Positions 1 to 9,519 of a stretch of 64,000 nucleotides of DNA are shown piece by piece. A program made the translations under genes and the position numbers. A model generated the notes under the pieces. It worked only from the letters and a program-made list of their open reading frames with translations, ran no database searches and was not told the origin of the DNA. This DNA is from Sphingobacterium psychroaquaticum (GTDB lineage Bacteria > Bacteroidota > Bacteroidia > Sphingobacteriales > Sphingobacteriaceae). The stretch is taken from the NCBI RefSeq assembly GCF_900177625.1, contig NZ_FXAU01000002.1, positions 209,707-273,706 on the forward strand. Reading direction: 5' to 3'. The first letter of the stretch is position 1, and each line of letters opens with the position of its first letter.

Positions 1-63
1 GTTCGTATGGCACGCAATGGCACTTAGTCCGAGAAGCATAATGATCCAGCGTTTGTTTTTCAT
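1..63 (-). CDS. Lipoprotein N-terminus (partial gene)
   Basis: Only the first 21 codons are inside the window; the gene runs off the left edge. The translation begins MKNKRWIIMLLGLSAIAC, that is a short basic start, a hydrophobic stretch and a lipobox-type end with Cys at residue 18. This is a clear type II signal peptide, so the product is an exported lipoprotein. It is transcribed leftwards, away from the aspartyl protease gene at 355. Nothing of the mature protein beyond three residues is visible, so no function can be given. Confidence 0.6.
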   Translation of the reverse strand, partial: MKNKRWIIMLLGLSAIACHTN

Positions 64-354
64 TATTCGTTGGTATAAAAAAATGGAGATAGGCTGTCTC
101 GATAAAAAGCTGGCCGATCTATAATTGATTCTTTGGTATGTTAGGCTCGAATATATTCACAAATGAGAATGATTACAAATGCAACAAGTATGCAATCGTT
201 TGGCTAAACAATAAGCTAAAACGCTTAAGCAAAATAACATAAGGATATGCACCTTACCCACAACGCAAGTCAGTAAAATGGCGCGTACTTCGGTCTGAAC
301 AAACAAAACCACTGACCTATTTGTCCTAACACCTACGAACAACAAAAAAACGAT

Positions 355-1515
355 ATGCGAGCATTGTTACTCCTTTCCTTTTTGATGCTACTTACGAACT
401 GTAACACAACATCAAAAATTTTTGATTCGGGTCAGGCTGAATTAAAAAACAATATAGAAACTATAGAACTGGACTACATTAGTGATATGCCCTTTGTAAA
501 AGTAAATATCCAAGGTAAAACGTATAATTTCCTATTCGATACAGGTGCCCCCACAGTCATCTCTTCACAGATTTTTCAAGACCTTGGACTAAAGAAAAAA
601 GCACAAGGCAAGGTAACAGATTCGCAGAAAAATAGTAAACAGCAAATTTTCACCCTGATTCCGGAGATGCATGTCGGCGCTATTACATTTCACGATATTG
701 GTGCCATAGTTCTCGATTTTGAAAGTCCCGAATTTAAGTGTCTCCAAATGGATGGTATATTAGGAGCCAACCAGATGGCTAAACTTTTTTGGCGCATCGA
801 CTACAGCAAGAGGACAGCAGAAGCCACTAAAACACGAACTAGCTTTATGCCCGATCGATACCAATATGAGCTCCCCTTCACAACCAAGGACACCAAAACT
901 CCGGTCATAGCAACAGAGCTGTTTAACAGAAAACTTGGTTTTACGTTTGACACAGGGTACTCCGGATTTCTATCGACGATAAGACCGACTGACTTGGATC
1001 AATACGATTATATCAGCTATAAAGGCAGCAAATCTGTCGGCGCCTTTGGTACTTCTAAACAAGATATTTTTTATCAGATTAAAGCTGATGATTTTAAAAT
1101 TCATCGGGATACTTTTCGCAACATCATCGTTGAAACGGGAGCCTCGAACCTTATTGGAAATAAATTTCTTAAGAATTTTGTATTTATACTCGACTGGTGG
1201 GGAAACAAAGTGTATTTAGATGCAATAGGAACCGATCTTAGGCCTTCTCTTAAAACATATGGCTTTAGTTACCGATTCTATGAGAATCATCCCATTATAT
1301 CTTCCGTTGTGGAAAACAGCGATTCTCCATTGCAAATTGGAGATATTATACTTCAGATTAATAACCGAAGTTTTGAAAACTTAAACGAAGAGGCTAGTTG
1401 TAAGTATATGCTACATCGAATTGAAAATGATACAGATTCCATTCACATAAAAGTAAAGCGTAACAACGAAGTGTCAAATTTTGTCTTGCATAGACAAGAA
1501 TATTTCAAATTTTAG
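355..1515 (+). CDS. Lipoprotein retropepsin-like aspartyl protease with C-terminal PDZ domain
   Basis: A 386-residue exported protein. The first 16 residues form a lipoprotein signal (MLLTNC, Cys 16). Two Asp-Thr-Gly motifs are visible: FLFDTGAP with Asp 62 and FTFDTGYSG with Asp 199, each at the start of a similar half. This is the layout of a single-chain aspartyl protease built from two retropepsin-like halves. Residues from about 300 to the end (GDIILQINNRSF and following) look like a PDZ domain, which usually binds C-terminal or extended peptides. Bacteroidota carry many such proteins and their substrates are mostly unknown. It converges on the lipoprotein gene ending at 1532 with 16 bp between the stops. 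Family assignment is firm; activity is inferred. Confidence 0.85.
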   Translation: MRALLLLSFLMLLTNCNTTSKIFDSGQAELKNNIETIELDYISDMPFVKVNIQGKTYNFLFDTGAPTVISSQIFQDLGLKKKAQGKVTDSQKNSKQQIFTLIPEMHVGAITFHDIGAIVLDFESPEFKCLQMDGILGANQMAKLFWRIDYSKRTAEATKTRTSFMPDRYQYELPFTTKDTKTPVIATELFNRKLGFTFDTGYSGFLSTIRPTDLDQYDYISYKGSKSVGAFGTSKQDIFYQIKADDFKIHRDTFRNIIVETGASNLIGNKFLKNFVFILDWWGNKVYLDAIGTDLRPSLKTYGFSYRFYENHPIISSVVENSDSPLQIGDIILQINNRSFENLNEEASCKYMLHRIENDTDSIHIKVKRNNEVSNFVLHRQEYFKF

Positions 1516-1531
1516 ATCTCGTCTTTCAAAA

Positions 1532-2371
1532 CTAAACTCCGGCGGGGTGATATTGTTTATAAACCATATTATAGTATTTGCTTTTCCGGGCATCCCCAGA
1601 CATCCCATTGAATACACCTCTAAACTTATCAAAATCACGATGATTGTACAGTTGATAGAACAAAAAAAACATAGATACTTGACTATCTTCGTTAGATTTG
1701 ATTTTTTTAATTAGAGCGGCATCTAAAATATCATCTTTCTGATAATTACGTTCTAGGTCGTTAACCAACAAATAACTTTCGCGTGCTTTTTCTAGGTTTG
1801 TGGCTTTAACATTGTTATAATAAACTTGTCGAACACTATCAATATGATCTTTCTTCCGACTGAAAAAAGAACTATAAAGTGCCCAATACTCATCGGCTAA
1901 ATCACAAGCCTTACAGTTCAGGTTTTTAAATGCAATAACTTCCGCTCCACTGGACTCAATTTCTTCCTGCGTGACATCGTTTACTACGGATATTTTATAG
2001 AGTGAATCGGTCCTATCTTGAAGAAAAATAGGTTTCGTGAGCTCAAAATAATCTGCATCTTCTTCCTTATTAAACTGTTTGCTATGAAAAATACGATGTG
2101 AAATAAGTGTTTTGGGCCATGAAAAAACCGCAATATACATATCATCATCTATAGACGGAATGTAAAGGGTATCTCCAATTTTATAGGTGCTATTATGATA
2201 TACCTCTTCCCCCGTAATAATATGATGTACACGAACACTGCAACTATCGACAGGCAGATTATCAAGGACCAACACCAGGCTTTTTGTCTTCAACAACTTA
2301 CTATCCGGTGCTTGACATTGAAGAAGGCCCCCGGTAATAAAAAGCCCTATAAACATAAAAAGTATCCGCAT
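1532..2371 (-). CDS. Small lipoprotein resembling the DUF4369 half of TlpA-like proteins
   Basis: 279 residues from the ATG at 2371. The open frame extends to a TTG at 2437, but the ATG gives a proper lipoprotein signal (MRILFMFIGLFITGG, Cys 19). The body is a beta-rich N-terminal part followed by a helical region with a DSQVSMFFLFYQL stretch, which resembles DUF4369-type N-terminal domains that Bacteroidota fuse to thioredoxin-fold proteins. Here the C-terminal thioredoxin domain is absent. A CKAC (CxxC) motif lies in the middle (NLNCKACDLADEY). It is the last gene of the sigma/FecR/SusCD operon, 69 bp after the DUF4302 gene. The DUF4369 link is tentative and the function is unknown. Confidence 0.6.
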   Translation of the reverse strand: MRILFMFIGLFITGGLLQCQAPDSKLLKTKSLVLVLDNLPVDSCSVRVHHIITGEEVYHNSTYKIGDTLYIPSIDDDMYIAVFSWPKTLISHRIFHSKQFNKEEDADYFELTKPIFLQDRTDSLYKISVVNDVTQEEIESSGAEVIAFKNLNCKACDLADEYWALYSSFFSRKKDHIDSVRQVYYNNVKATNLEKARESYLLVNDLERNYQKDDILDAALIKKIKSNEDSQVSMFFLFYQLYNHRDFDKFRGVFNGMSGDARKSKYYNMVYKQYHPAGV

Positions 2372-2387
2372 ACTACTATATATTAAA

Positions 2388-2419
2388 GGAAGGCCCGATG
2401 AGTAGCCACCAGACCTTCC
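2388..2419 (-). other. Intercistronic hairpin between DUF4302 and DUF4369-like genes
   Basis: Six perfect base pairs (GGAAGG with CCTTCC) enclose a 20-nt loop in the 69-bp gap. On the minus strand the stem is followed by TTTAATATA rather than a clean U tract. It could be a weak attenuator or a processing site that lowers expression of the last gene; it could also be chance. Confidence 0.3.
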
Positions 2420-2440
2420 AAACAACACTTGAAACAAAGA

Positions 2441-3442
2441 CTACAGTAAGTTATTGTAAAAAGCTTTTACGATAACTTTACCATTTTTATCATACGCCTC
2501 GAACTCCATCTTAACGTTATTACCTGTTCTCGTTTGATTTTTCAATATCAAATAATGAGTCTTAATTCGCTGTCCTAATGCGATAACTGCCTGGTTCGTA
2601 CCCGTATTATAGGGGATCGGAAACATCGATATTGTATTATGTCCCATCGTAACAGTTGTATTCACATTATTTGTTACTCCACCGGTCACAATAAAATAGT
2701 TCGAGGGTTTAAAACCTCCTGTCCCGATATTATAACCGATAGAAAAAGGATCTCTAATTCTATAAACGGTAGGATCCGCCCAACTCCAAAAACGCCATTG
2801 TACCGTTTCACTGGTATTAGTTTTCAGATTTTCTAACTTCATCTCTCCAACCACACTGTTTACATTTTGTGTAAACTGTGTAGAGGTCCAATCAAAGACG
2901 ATAGGGTCATCTGCCCAGGTCCATGAATCCGGACGCTTAAACATTTTATAAATTACACCTCCTTCTTTATCATAGACCTTTCCACTCCGATAACACTGAA
3001 TAGAAACCGTGTCCGCAGATACACCTATGATATTATACATATGATCCGTTATATCAGAAGCCTGAACCCCCACTCTATATAATGTTGACATAATCGAACC
3101 GGTGCTAAATATAAGTTGAGGCGCCCCTGTTCCTTTTGTAGTATTAAAATACGATTCTGTATCTGCAGTCACACCGTAGATCGTCTTCACATAAACACGG
3201 TTTGCTGCTGTATCGAAGCGAAGAACAATAGGAGTATAAACATCTGCCCCTAATCCTGTCTTTGCCATCATAACCCATCCCTTTTCAGAAGATGCCAACA
3301 CCCGTCTAGCCTCTTGCGCTACCTTATCCATACGATCAGTATTTTCGTCGAAATAGGAATTCGTGATATTATCCTTCTCACAAGAGACGAAAAAAGTACT
3401 AACTCCGACAAGCAGCATTAACCAATATATTATTTTTTTCAT
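2441..3442 (-). CDS. DUF4302-family lipoprotein
   Basis: 333 residues from ATG 3442; an upstream in-frame TTG at 3448 adds two residues and is less likely. The lipoprotein signal is MKKIIYWLMLLVGVSTFFVSC (Cys 21). The motif EARRVLASSEKGWVMMAKTG just after the signal, followed by a long beta-rich body, is typical of DUF4302 lipoproteins. These occur in Bacteroidota beside SusC/SusD pairs and HExxH lipoproteins, as here. They are expected on the outer-membrane surface as accessory binding proteins, but no biochemical role is established that I know of. Its start is 11 bp after the stop of the HExxH gene, so it is co-transcribed. Confidence 0.8.
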   Translation of the reverse strand: MKKIIYWLMLLVGVSTFFVSCEKDNITNSYFDENTDRMDKVAQEARRVLASSEKGWVMMAKTGLGADVYTPIVLRFDTAANRVYVKTIYGVTADTESYFNTTKGTGAPQLIFSTGSIMSTLYRVGVQASDITDHMYNIIGVSADTVSIQCYRSGKVYDKEGGVIYKMFKRPDSWTWADDPIVFDWTSTQFTQNVNSVVGEMKLENLKTNTSETVQWRFWSWADPTVYRIRDPFSIGYNIGTGGFKPSNYFIVTGGVTNNVNTTVTMGHNTISMFPIPYNTGTNQAVIALGQRIKTHYLILKNQTRTGNNVKMEFEAYDKNGKVIVKAFYNNLL

Positions 3443-3453
3443 CGTCAATAATT

Positions 3454-4338
3454 TTAGTAATTCACTTTATTCACAACCGAATCCACGACAACATGTAAAT
3501 CATGTAGATTCACACCCATAGTCTGGTACATCTGATGTACCATCTTGTACTTTGTTTCTAGATCACGGTTGCGGCTGATGTATGTTCTAATCGTACTTTG
3601 CGGAAACTTAACCATATACTCCACGGATGTTGCAAAATCTTCCTCCGGAGCATAACCACCATAGGGCTTAAAGAATCCATCGGCTTGTGCTTCTGCATCG
3701 GTACGCGGCCTTCCTGTTGCTGGGTTTGTAAAATAGCCCGCCAGCCCATAATACTTGCCTTGTGACACGCGATCATACAAGTAACCACGACCGTACTTAT
3801 GATCGATTTGGTGGGCGTGCTCATGAAAAAGTGTTACAATATGGTCATACAACCAGGCTTTAGACGTAGAGTAGTTATTTACGCCACCCATACCCAAACG
3901 ATAAAACTGACCGTTCATACCCGCGCCTGCCGCCGTTCCTGTTGTCGTCGGATCGTTAAAGTGAACAAAACCACCCGCTAGAATAAACTCAATCGGCGTT
4001 TCTCCTGCAAAAAATTTCGGAAATTTTTCCTTTAATGGCTTCAACCATATTTTACTAAGCATAGTCCGTGTATAAGGCAATGCTTTATCATATTGCGGCG
4101 GCATAAAGAATGTCGTGCCGGCTATGATACGGGGAGTATATTCGTATATAATTTCCACACCATAAGCCTTCTGGATAGAGTCACACAAATAATCTAACTC
4201 ATTCCATTTCGATTTCGGTTTAGGTTCTCTCTTAGAAAAATAGTCCGTACTCTCATCTATTTCTCCAAGTGGATAATTGTCCTTCTGACAAGCGGTAAGA
4301 AAGACAATGGATAATAAGATATAAAAAAGCTTCTTCAT
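3454..4338 (-). CDS. SusCD-associated zinc metallohydrolase lipoprotein (HExxH)
   Basis: 294 residues with a lipoprotein signal (Cys 17). The zinc motif HEHAH is at residues 172-176 within TLFHEHAHQIDH, and an acidic EEDFA at about 232-236 can supply the third ligand, as in gluzincin-type peptidases. This matches the Bacteroidota family described as substrate import-associated zinc metallohydrolase lipoprotein, which is found beside SusC/SusD. The likely role is to cut a surface-bound substrate, perhaps a protein or peptide, before import by the adjacent SusC. Only 3 bp separate it from the SusD gene. Metal binding is well supported by the motif; the substrate is unknown. Confidence 0.83.
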   Translation of the reverse strand: MKKLFYILLSIVFLTACQKDNYPLGEIDESTDYFSKREPKPKSKWNELDYLCDSIQKAYGVEIIYEYTPRIIAGTTFFMPPQYDKALPYTRTMLSKIWLKPLKEKFPKFFAGETPIEFILAGGFVHFNDPTTTGTAAGAGMNGQFYRLGMGGVNNYSTSKAWLYDHIVTLFHEHAHQIDHKYGRGYLYDRVSQGKYYGLAGYFTNPATGRPRTDAEAQADGFFKPYGGYAPEEDFATSVEYMVKFPQSTIRTYISRNRDLETKYKMVHQMYQTMGVNLHDLHVVVDSVVNKVNY

Positions 4339-4341
4339 AAT

Positions 4342-5796
4342 CTATCTTGGATTTAATTGATTCTCTAACAATGGATTTCCGACACGCGCTTGAATCGGAA
4401 TTTGTATGGCCGTGCGCTTATCATTCGCTTTCAGGATGGTTGCCGTCTTAGGGTCCGTCCGAATCATGCGGTGCTCTACTTCGATACCCAAGCGTTTGAT
4501 ATCATACCAACGATAGCCCTGTCCCAATAATTCCAACTTACGTTCACGTAGTACCGCTGTCAAAGCATCAGCCGGATTACCCGGAGTCGTTAATGGTCTG
4601 TAATTTGCCGCCGTAAAACGTTCCTTACGTATCGCCTCGATATCAGCCATGGCTTTGGTTATGTCAGGGCTTGATTTACGGAGGTTTGCTTCGGCTCTGT
4701 TAAGTAACACTTCCTCCATCGTAAAACAATCATAACGAGATTGAGCCGCATTCGGATTGTTGGGTTGATTGGCATATTTTACAACCAATGCCACACTATC
4801 GATTACCGTTCCGCCAGAACTAAACATATGTGTTCTTAGATCTTGAGAAGGTGTCGTGTAAAAGATATTGTGCGCGATATAAAAACCGCCTAGACGATAA
4901 CCAAAAGGACGACAAAGGAAAAGATTGGTCTGATTCACCAACAACAAACTTGGATGTTGCGTAGGGCTCATAATCTCTTGCGCCCAAAACGTTTCCATAG
5001 TGGTCGCTTTACGTGTCACATCCTCACTCATCTTACGCACGATAACGCCACGTTCACCAACCACTAAATCGGCATATCGTGCAGCTTCATCCCATTTTCC
5101 TTTATACAGGTTCAAGCGCGACATAAATGCATGGGCACTGGCAAGAGAGAAACGATAAGGCGTCCGTGGAACAAAAGCTTCACCCTTCTTCATTAACGCC
5201 AAACCCTCTTCCATATCCTTATCGATCTGATCATAAACCTCCTTTACCGTCGCTCTATCATATAAGTTTCTATTTCCCTTAGGTACTTCAAGGACTAAAG
5301 GCACCCCCAAATTTGTTGCATTCTCAGCCTCATTATAATGTAAACTGAACAAGTTCACCAAACTAAAATAGTTGTAAGCTCTCAAAATCAAGGCTTCCGC
5401 ACGTAATGCATCCTTTTGTCCTTGACTGCCCGTTGCCTTTTCCAATTGCTCCAAAGCCAGGTTGGCGTCGTATACTTTCCGATAATAATGTGTATACGCA
5501 TGCGTGGGTGTAGCCGTCGTGATTGCATCCGAAAACTCATCCTCCCAACGATAAATCGGTAGATAGGTCGCACCATTACTCGCTTGCATAGTTGATGCGT
5601 AATGATGTAGATTGTCCGTCATAATCTCGGTAAACACATCCGCACGTACAGGATAAGCATTAGCAAGTAAAAGGTTGACATCCTCCACATCGTTAATCTC
5701 GACCCGGTTGTCATAAGGTGCATCTAAAAATTTATCACAGGAACTTGTCATTCCCAGTATGGCAGTCATCACCACCATATATAGTATCTTTTTCAT
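4342..5796 (-). CDS. SusD/RagB-family surface substrate-binding lipoprotein
   Basis: 484 residues, somewhat shorter than typical starch-type SusD proteins. The signal ends in TSSC (Cys 20) followed by DKFLDAP, a standard SusD start. The TPR-like helical core is seen in YDANLALEQLEKA and AEALILRAYNYFSLVNLFS, and the C-terminal SusD signature in RERKLELLGQGYRWYDIKRLG. It forms the lid of the SusC transporter beside it and captures ligand at the cell surface. Only 11 bp separate it from susC. The partner genes (HExxH, DUF4302) suggest a peptide or other non-starch ligand, which is an inference. Confidence 0.93.
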   Translation of the reverse strand: MKKILYMVVMTAILGMTSSCDKFLDAPYDNRVEINDVEDVNLLLANAYPVRADVFTEIMTDNLHHYASTMQASNGATYLPIYRWEDEFSDAITTATPTHAYTHYYRKVYDANLALEQLEKATGSQGQKDALRAEALILRAYNYFSLVNLFSLHYNEAENATNLGVPLVLEVPKGNRNLYDRATVKEVYDQIDKDMEEGLALMKKGEAFVPRTPYRFSLASAHAFMSRLNLYKGKWDEAARYADLVVGERGVIVRKMSEDVTRKATTMETFWAQEIMSPTQHPSLLLVNQTNLFLCRPFGYRLGGFYIAHNIFYTTPSQDLRTHMFSSGGTVIDSVALVVKYANQPNNPNAAQSRYDCFTMEEVLLNRAEANLRKSSPDITKAMADIEAIRKERFTAANYRPLTTPGNPADALTAVLRERKLELLGQGYRWYDIKRLGIEVEHRMIRTDPKTATILKANDKRTAIQIPIQARVGNPLLENQLNPR

Positions 5797-5807
5797 ATAA
5801 TCTCCTC

Positions 5808-8800
5808 CTAAAAGCCTAACAATAAACGTAAACTAAATGAGCGTGGATTCGGCAATGACGTACCGCCGCTTAAGTATAGATCTGGGTCTACACCGCGTAA
5901 GCGTCCACTTGCCCAGTAATACAGATTGTTAGCCGATAACATGACGCGTGCATTTTTAACAGTTGGCACCCTTCTGTTCAAGAATTGTCCAATATCATAA
6001 GCAAGCAAAACCTCGCTTAAACGAAGATTACTCGCATCGGCCGCTCTAAAATCACTTCTGTTATAAGCCGTCTCATCCATATTACTTTGGGTACCTACAT
6101 GGATACGTTGAATCGTGCTCATCAAGCCCGGTATATTCGTATATTTCTCGTCTCCAATCGTTTGCCACCTATAGTTCAAGTCTCCAGATTTAGAACCAGA
6201 ATCATCATAAGCTCGTTGGTAAATAGGTTGTGTAAATACCTTATGTCCGTAGGAATAGGTTAAGAAAACACGAAACTCTAACCCTTTATATTGAAACGAG
6301 TTTGCAATAGATCCCGTTCCTAAAGGTTGGCGACTACCTAAATACGTGATCAACGACCGATCCCGTGACGCCAAAGCAATCCCTTGGGTTTCTCCTTTAT
6401 CGCTATTGAATAATGGTCTCCCCTCCGTACTCAATCTCGAATAGTTAAAACCAAACAACCCTTCCAACGGATAGTCAGTTATAGGGTAACCGTTCGGATT
6501 CGTAATCCGTGATAATTGAGCCGATTGCGCTTCGCCATCGATCAGCTTGTTCTTTACATAACCGTAGATCAATGTTACATCCCACTTGAAGTCTTCTTTG
6601 TTTAAAAGGTTACGGTATCCTAAAGTAATATCAACCCCATTGTTTCGCATCGTACCAAAATTGATTCGCTTAGAAACATATCCATCCTCTTGTGCAATAT
6701 CAAATGGTACAACAAGATCCTTGTTCCGACGGGTATAGTATTCCGCCGTTAACGTTAATCTATTAAAAAGGGATAAATCAAAAGCGAAATTGGTCGTGTA
6801 ATCTTTCTCCCACGCGAGGTTGTACAACTCAGGATCTAACACGTTGATACCTTTACTACTGTTAACAGGATCTAAACGAACCATATTGATGTAATTGGCA
6901 TTGAGCATTGGCGAGGTTTCAAAACTATTCCCACGTAAGGCATGGCTCACACGAAATTTCAAGTAGTCGATCTTACCACTGCTATTTAAGTTCTCAAAGA
7001 AAGCTTCCTTATGCGCATTCCAGGCAAAACCAAGGCCGTAGTTTGGTAAAAATTTAGAACGTTGCATCCGTCCAAACATGTTACTCCCGTCTTGACGTCC
7101 ACTTACATCAAAATTGTACTTATCTTTAAATGAATACTGAATATTTCCATAAAAACCTACGGATCTCCGATCTTGAAAGGTTTCTATGTAAGTACGGTCA
7201 TCTCTATTCACCGCGTAAATCATTGCTAGTGCAGAAGGAGCCGCAACCTTTCCTCCGTAGTACATATAGCCATATGCTTTAGAGTAGTCACGGTCCACAT
7301 ATGTTTTCTCAATCTCTACCCCAGCCATAACACTCAAATTATGGTCTCCAAAGCGCTCCGTAAAAGACAATTGATTTCGAGCACTCCAAAAAGACTGCAT
7401 TGTATTCCACAGATAACGATAACCTCCCTCCGGTAAAATACTTTCTCTATAAGCGTATGGATCCCGTGGATCTTGATACAACAAAGCGTTTTGAGTACGC
7501 AAAACATCATTATAATCAACACGGTACGCATTGGCCATATTCGAACGTTCTGTTACAATATGGCTTACTTTACTTTGGTTTCTCCGGATAGCAAACGTAC
7601 CATCGTAACGTAAGTTCTTCAGTATCCGATAGGTTGGACGTAAAATTAAACGAACCTCTTGCGCTTTTATGTCGTTGAAATTCTCTTTCAGCTCCTCTAC
7701 AATATTAAAAGGCGTTAAGTTCTCCAGGTAGTAATTATAAGAGCCGTCCGCTTTGTATGGATACATGGCGCGACTCGTCTGCATGGCATACAAAAACGGG
7801 TTGATCTCAAATTCGCGTGTCACCTCAAAATAATTACTTGAAGCCAGCGTTTTTGACTCATTCGTACCCGGTGTTTTTTGATCTCTAGCACTCCAATTTA
7901 GGTTAACGTCTAAGTCAATTTTAGGCGTAATATTAAACACTGTGCGAGCATCTGTGGTATAGCGCTTCGTGCCAAAACCAATCGACTGTCCATTATCATC
8001 GGCAAAACTACCCGACACATAATACGTGTGTTTATCACCCCCTCCAGAAAACGAAAGACTGTGTTCTTGGATCAAATTATTACGGAACAGAACATCAAAC
8101 CAATTTGTATTTGCTTTTGCGGACCTATTCAATTCATCGTAAGCCTGGTCTAACGTATAGTTTCGCAATGCGAGTTGGCGGTAGGCTTCCGTAAATGCAC
8201 CAGTATAGGTTGGCCAGTTCGCATTTGAAAGATAACCGCGGTCATACATTTCCTTATACAACTGCATCTCTTGTGCTGAGTTCATCAAGTTGAAAGAACC
8301 AATACTAGGCTTTAAACCCACAGACAAGGCGGTACTAAGATTAACACTCTTCGAATTGTAAGCCCCCTTTTTGGTGGTAATCGAGATAACACCATTCGCC
8401 GCCCGCGTTCCATACAGTGCCGATGCAGCTCCATCCTTTAAGATCTGGATATCCTCGATATCTTGCGCATTCAAGCCGGCAATTGCAGAACCCAGTACCG
8501 AAGCAGGATCTCCGCTATACAACTGGTTGACAGCAACATTTGCTGGGGAAGTGATCGGCACTCCGTTAACTACATAAAGTGGCTCCTGATTCGCACTGAT
8601 TGAAGAGTTACCCCGGATACGGATTTTTGGTGTTGCACCAAACGTTCCCGATGTATTTTGCACGGATACACCCGCCGCAGCACCCTGAAGCATGCGTGAC
8701 ACGTCCAAAGCTCCAGATCGGTCAATGTTTTTCTTATCCACTTGACTGACAGAACCTGTAAATTTACTCTTATCAATCTTCTGGAAGCCCGTGACAACAA

Positions 8801-9452
8801 CTTCATCTATATTTTTATCTTCAATAGCTAATCTGACCGTCATATTATTCGCCGCAGGTTTATCGACAGAAATATATCCGATAGAACTAAAGCGCAAGGC
8901 TCCATTAGGGTTGGTCATACGAATAGAGAAATGACCACCCTCACCAGAATTCGTTGTATTGGTCGTCCCAACTTCGACAATGGTGACACCCGCAAGTCCC
9001 TTTCCCCCATCGCCCAAAACGCGACCGGAAATGCTCTGCTGAACCACCTCTTCTTCATCTTTCGGTTCGGGATTAATCGTGATAATCCGATCCGACACAA
9101 TATAGTTGAAAGGTTGTTTAGAAAAAACTTCATCCAAAACCTTCGCTAAAGGTACATTGTAAGCTTCGATAGAGACAGGACGGGCGTTTTTTAAATAGTT
9201 GGAATTAATTAAAAAGCTATACCCTGTTTGTTTTTTTAGCTCATTAAGGACGACCTCAAGTCGTTGGCTTTTAAAGTTAACTTTTACATTTTGGCCAAAG
9301 CTATTCGCAGAGACTTGGACCAAAAAAGACACCATGAGCAGTATGGTTAGTTTCATTGCTAGTAGGATTTGGTGGTTGACCAAAAGCCGAGTCTTCAATT
9401 TGTACCTATGTAAATAGACATGGAGAAGACCCCAAAACTTCTTTTTATTCAT
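5808..9452 (-). CDS. SusC/RagA TonB-dependent transporter with STN signalling domain
   Basis: 1214 residues. After a 32-residue cytoplasmic-looking extension comes a signal peptide (MKLTILLMVSFLVQVSANSFGQ, about 33-54). Then come an STN domain (about 55-127, VNFKSQRLEVVLNELKKQTGYSF), a carboxypeptidase regulatory-like domain (about 139-210), the DEVVVTGF plug-entry motif (216-223) and a 22-stranded-type barrel ending in FSLRLLLGF. STN domains let a transporter signal substrate occupancy to a FecR-type anti-sigma factor, and the FecR gene is directly upstream. The transporter probably both imports the ligand and switches on its own operon. The 162-bp leader before its start holds a predicted antisense RNA. 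Confidence 0.95.
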   Translation of the reverse strand: MNKKKFWGLLHVYLHRYKLKTRLLVNHQILLAMKLTILLMVSFLVQVSANSFGQNVKVNFKSQRLEVVLNELKKQTGYSFLINSNYLKNARPVSIEAYNVPLAKVLDEVFSKQPFNYIVSDRIITINPEPKDEEEVVQQSISGRVLGDGGKGLAGVTIVEVGTTNTTNSGEGGHFSIRMTNPNGALRFSSIGYISVDKPAANNMTVRLAIEDKNIDEVVVTGFQKIDKSKFTGSVSQVDKKNIDRSGALDVSRMLQGAAAGVSVQNTSGTFGATPKIRIRGNSSISANQEPLYVVNGVPITSPANVAVNQLYSGDPASVLGSAIAGLNAQDIEDIQILKDGAASALYGTRAANGVISITTKKGAYNSKSVNLSTALSVGLKPSIGSFNLMNSAQEMQLYKEMYDRGYLSNANWPTYTGAFTEAYRQLALRNYTLDQAYDELNRSAKANTNWFDVLFRNNLIQEHSLSFSGGGDKHTYYVSGSFADDNGQSIGFGTKRYTTDARTVFNITPKIDLDVNLNWSARDQKTPGTNESKTLASSNYFEVTREFEINPFLYAMQTSRAMYPYKADGSYNYYLENLTPFNIVEELKENFNDIKAQEVRLILRPTYRILKNLRYDGTFAIRRNQSKVSHIVTERSNMANAYRVDYNDVLRTQNALLYQDPRDPYAYRESILPEGGYRYLWNTMQSFWSARNQLSFTERFGDHNLSVMAGVEIEKTYVDRDYSKAYGYMYYGGKVAAPSALAMIYAVNRDDRTYIETFQDRRSVGFYGNIQYSFKDKYNFDVSGRQDGSNMFGRMQRSKFLPNYGLGFAWNAHKEAFFENLNSSGKIDYLKFRVSHALRGNSFETSPMLNANYINMVRLDPVNSSKGINVLDPELYNLAWEKDYTTNFAFDLSLFNRLTLTAEYYTRRNKDLVVPFDIAQEDGYVSKRINFGTMRNNGVDITLGYRNLLNKEDFKWDVTLIYGYVKNKLIDGEAQSAQLSRITNPNGYPITDYPLEGLFGFNYSRLSTEGRPLFNSDKGETQGIALASRDRSLITYLGSRQPLGTGSIANSFQYKGLEFRVFLTYSYGHKVFTQPIYQRAYDDSGSKSGDLNYRWQTIGDEKYTNIPGLMSTIQRIHVGTQSNMDETAYNRSDFRAADASNLRLSEVLLAYDIGQFLNRRVPTVKNARVMLSANNLYYWASGRLRGVDPDLYLSGGTSLPNPRSFSLRLLLGF

Positions 9453-9505
9453 AATTACTAGTTAAGTGCAAAAATGGCGATAGAAGGTAAGTCTATCAGA
9501 TTCAC

Positions 9506-9513
9506 TATATTTG
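9506..9513 (+). promoter_or_regulatory. -7 promoter element for the antisense RNA
   Basis: TATATTTG matches the Bacteroidota -7 consensus TAnnTTTG exactly and points rightwards, opposite to the susC operon. No good -33 TTG is visible at the usual distance. Transcription would start near 9520. Confidence 0.55.
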
Positions 9514-9519
9514 CACTGG

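Noticed and set aside
157..345. 62-residue minus-strand ORF with several cysteines between the first lipoprotein and the aspartyl protease gene
   Set aside because: No signal peptide logic, no family resemblance, no promoter element; composition looks like translated intergenic sequence.
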